A stretch of DNA of 49,751 nt from an uncultured Actinomycetes bacterium (GTDB lineage: Bacteria; Actinomycetota; Acidimicrobiia; Acidimicrobiales; Microtrichaceae), in NCBI GenBank assembly GCA_903873135.1, contig CAIQNH010000052.1, positions 1 through 49,751 on the forward strand, read 5' to 3'. Positions 49,706 to 49,751 of the stretch are shown one piece after another (positions within the stretch are counted from its first letter, which is position 1; each line of letters begins with the position of its first letter). The position numbers were made by a program, and so were the translations under genes. Below the pieces are notes generated by a model, which saw nothing but the letters and a program-made list of their open reading frames with translations, made no database searches and had not been told where the DNA came from.

Positions 49706-49751
49706 CTCGTCACGCTCCCTCGGTCCGACGCCGTGACCGCGACAGCCGTCC

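Noticed and set aside
1-49751. rRNA, tRNA, insertion sequence, prophage or CRISPR features
   Set aside because: Nothing matching their hallmark sequences was seen, and there is no long gene-free stretch to hold them.

Overview
The window is high-GC bacterial chromosome, very gene-dense, with many GTG starts and 4-nt GTGA/ATGA overlaps between genes. No intergenic gap exceeds about 180 bp, and I see no rRNA, tRNA, CRISPR or mobile-element signature. A WhiB regulator, an MtrAB/LpqB-like two-component operon, DUF3040 and MoxR-DUF58-transglutaminase genes, and a division cluster without ftsA all point to an actinobacterium. The mix of genes makes me favour the deep-branching Acidimicrobiia (Ilumatobacter/Iamia-like), but that class assignment is an inference from memory.

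Region 1 (1-15825, all minus strand) is a division and cell-wall (dcw) cluster: mraZ, rsmH, ftsL, ftsI, murE, mraY, murD, ftsW, murG, murC, murB, ftsQ, ftsZ, pgeF and a partial yggS that runs off the left edge. Most junctions are overlapped. murF, normally between murE and mraY, is absent. mraZ has a promoter flanked by two copies of a GTGG-N6-GTGG repeat, and ftsZ has its own promoter, a palindromic leader and a strong Shine-Dalgarno.

Region 2 (15833-26141) holds single-function genes: a lipoate ligase-like protein, two NUDIX hydrolases, MenC (o-succinylbenzoate synthase), a ROK sugar kinase, the MoxR/DUF58/transglutaminase operon, a DUF3040 membrane protein and DNA polymerase IV.

Region 3 (26149-33694) holds a membrane-anchored HTH protein facing a small membrane protein plus inositol monophosphatase operon. 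A response regulator/sensor kinase/GerMN-lipoprotein operon follows, and then divergent phosphofructokinase and glycerol kinase genes.

Region 4 (33712-43881, mostly minus) contains an ACT-domain protein, an aminotransferase and a second ROK kinase. It continues with a coiled-coil SMC-like protein whose Walker A is degenerate, a 138-aa protein, an ArsA-type ATPase, a membrane protein and QueG, then an uncharacterised membrane-anchored protein and an NYN-domain protein.

Region 5 (43993-49705) has a zinc-ribbon protein, a DEDDh exonuclease/GIY-YIG (Cho/UvrC-like) repair protein with a LexA-box-like palindrome inside its promoter, trpD behind whiB, glpD (which complements glpK) and a DUF4190 protein.

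A recurrent signal across the window is a -10-like hexamer (TAnnnT or a near match) placed 6-8 nt before the start codon of 16 free-standing genes. This is the geometry expected of leaderless transcription, and I used it to choose several starts. All assignments come from reading the sequence and remembered family motifs; no database search was run.
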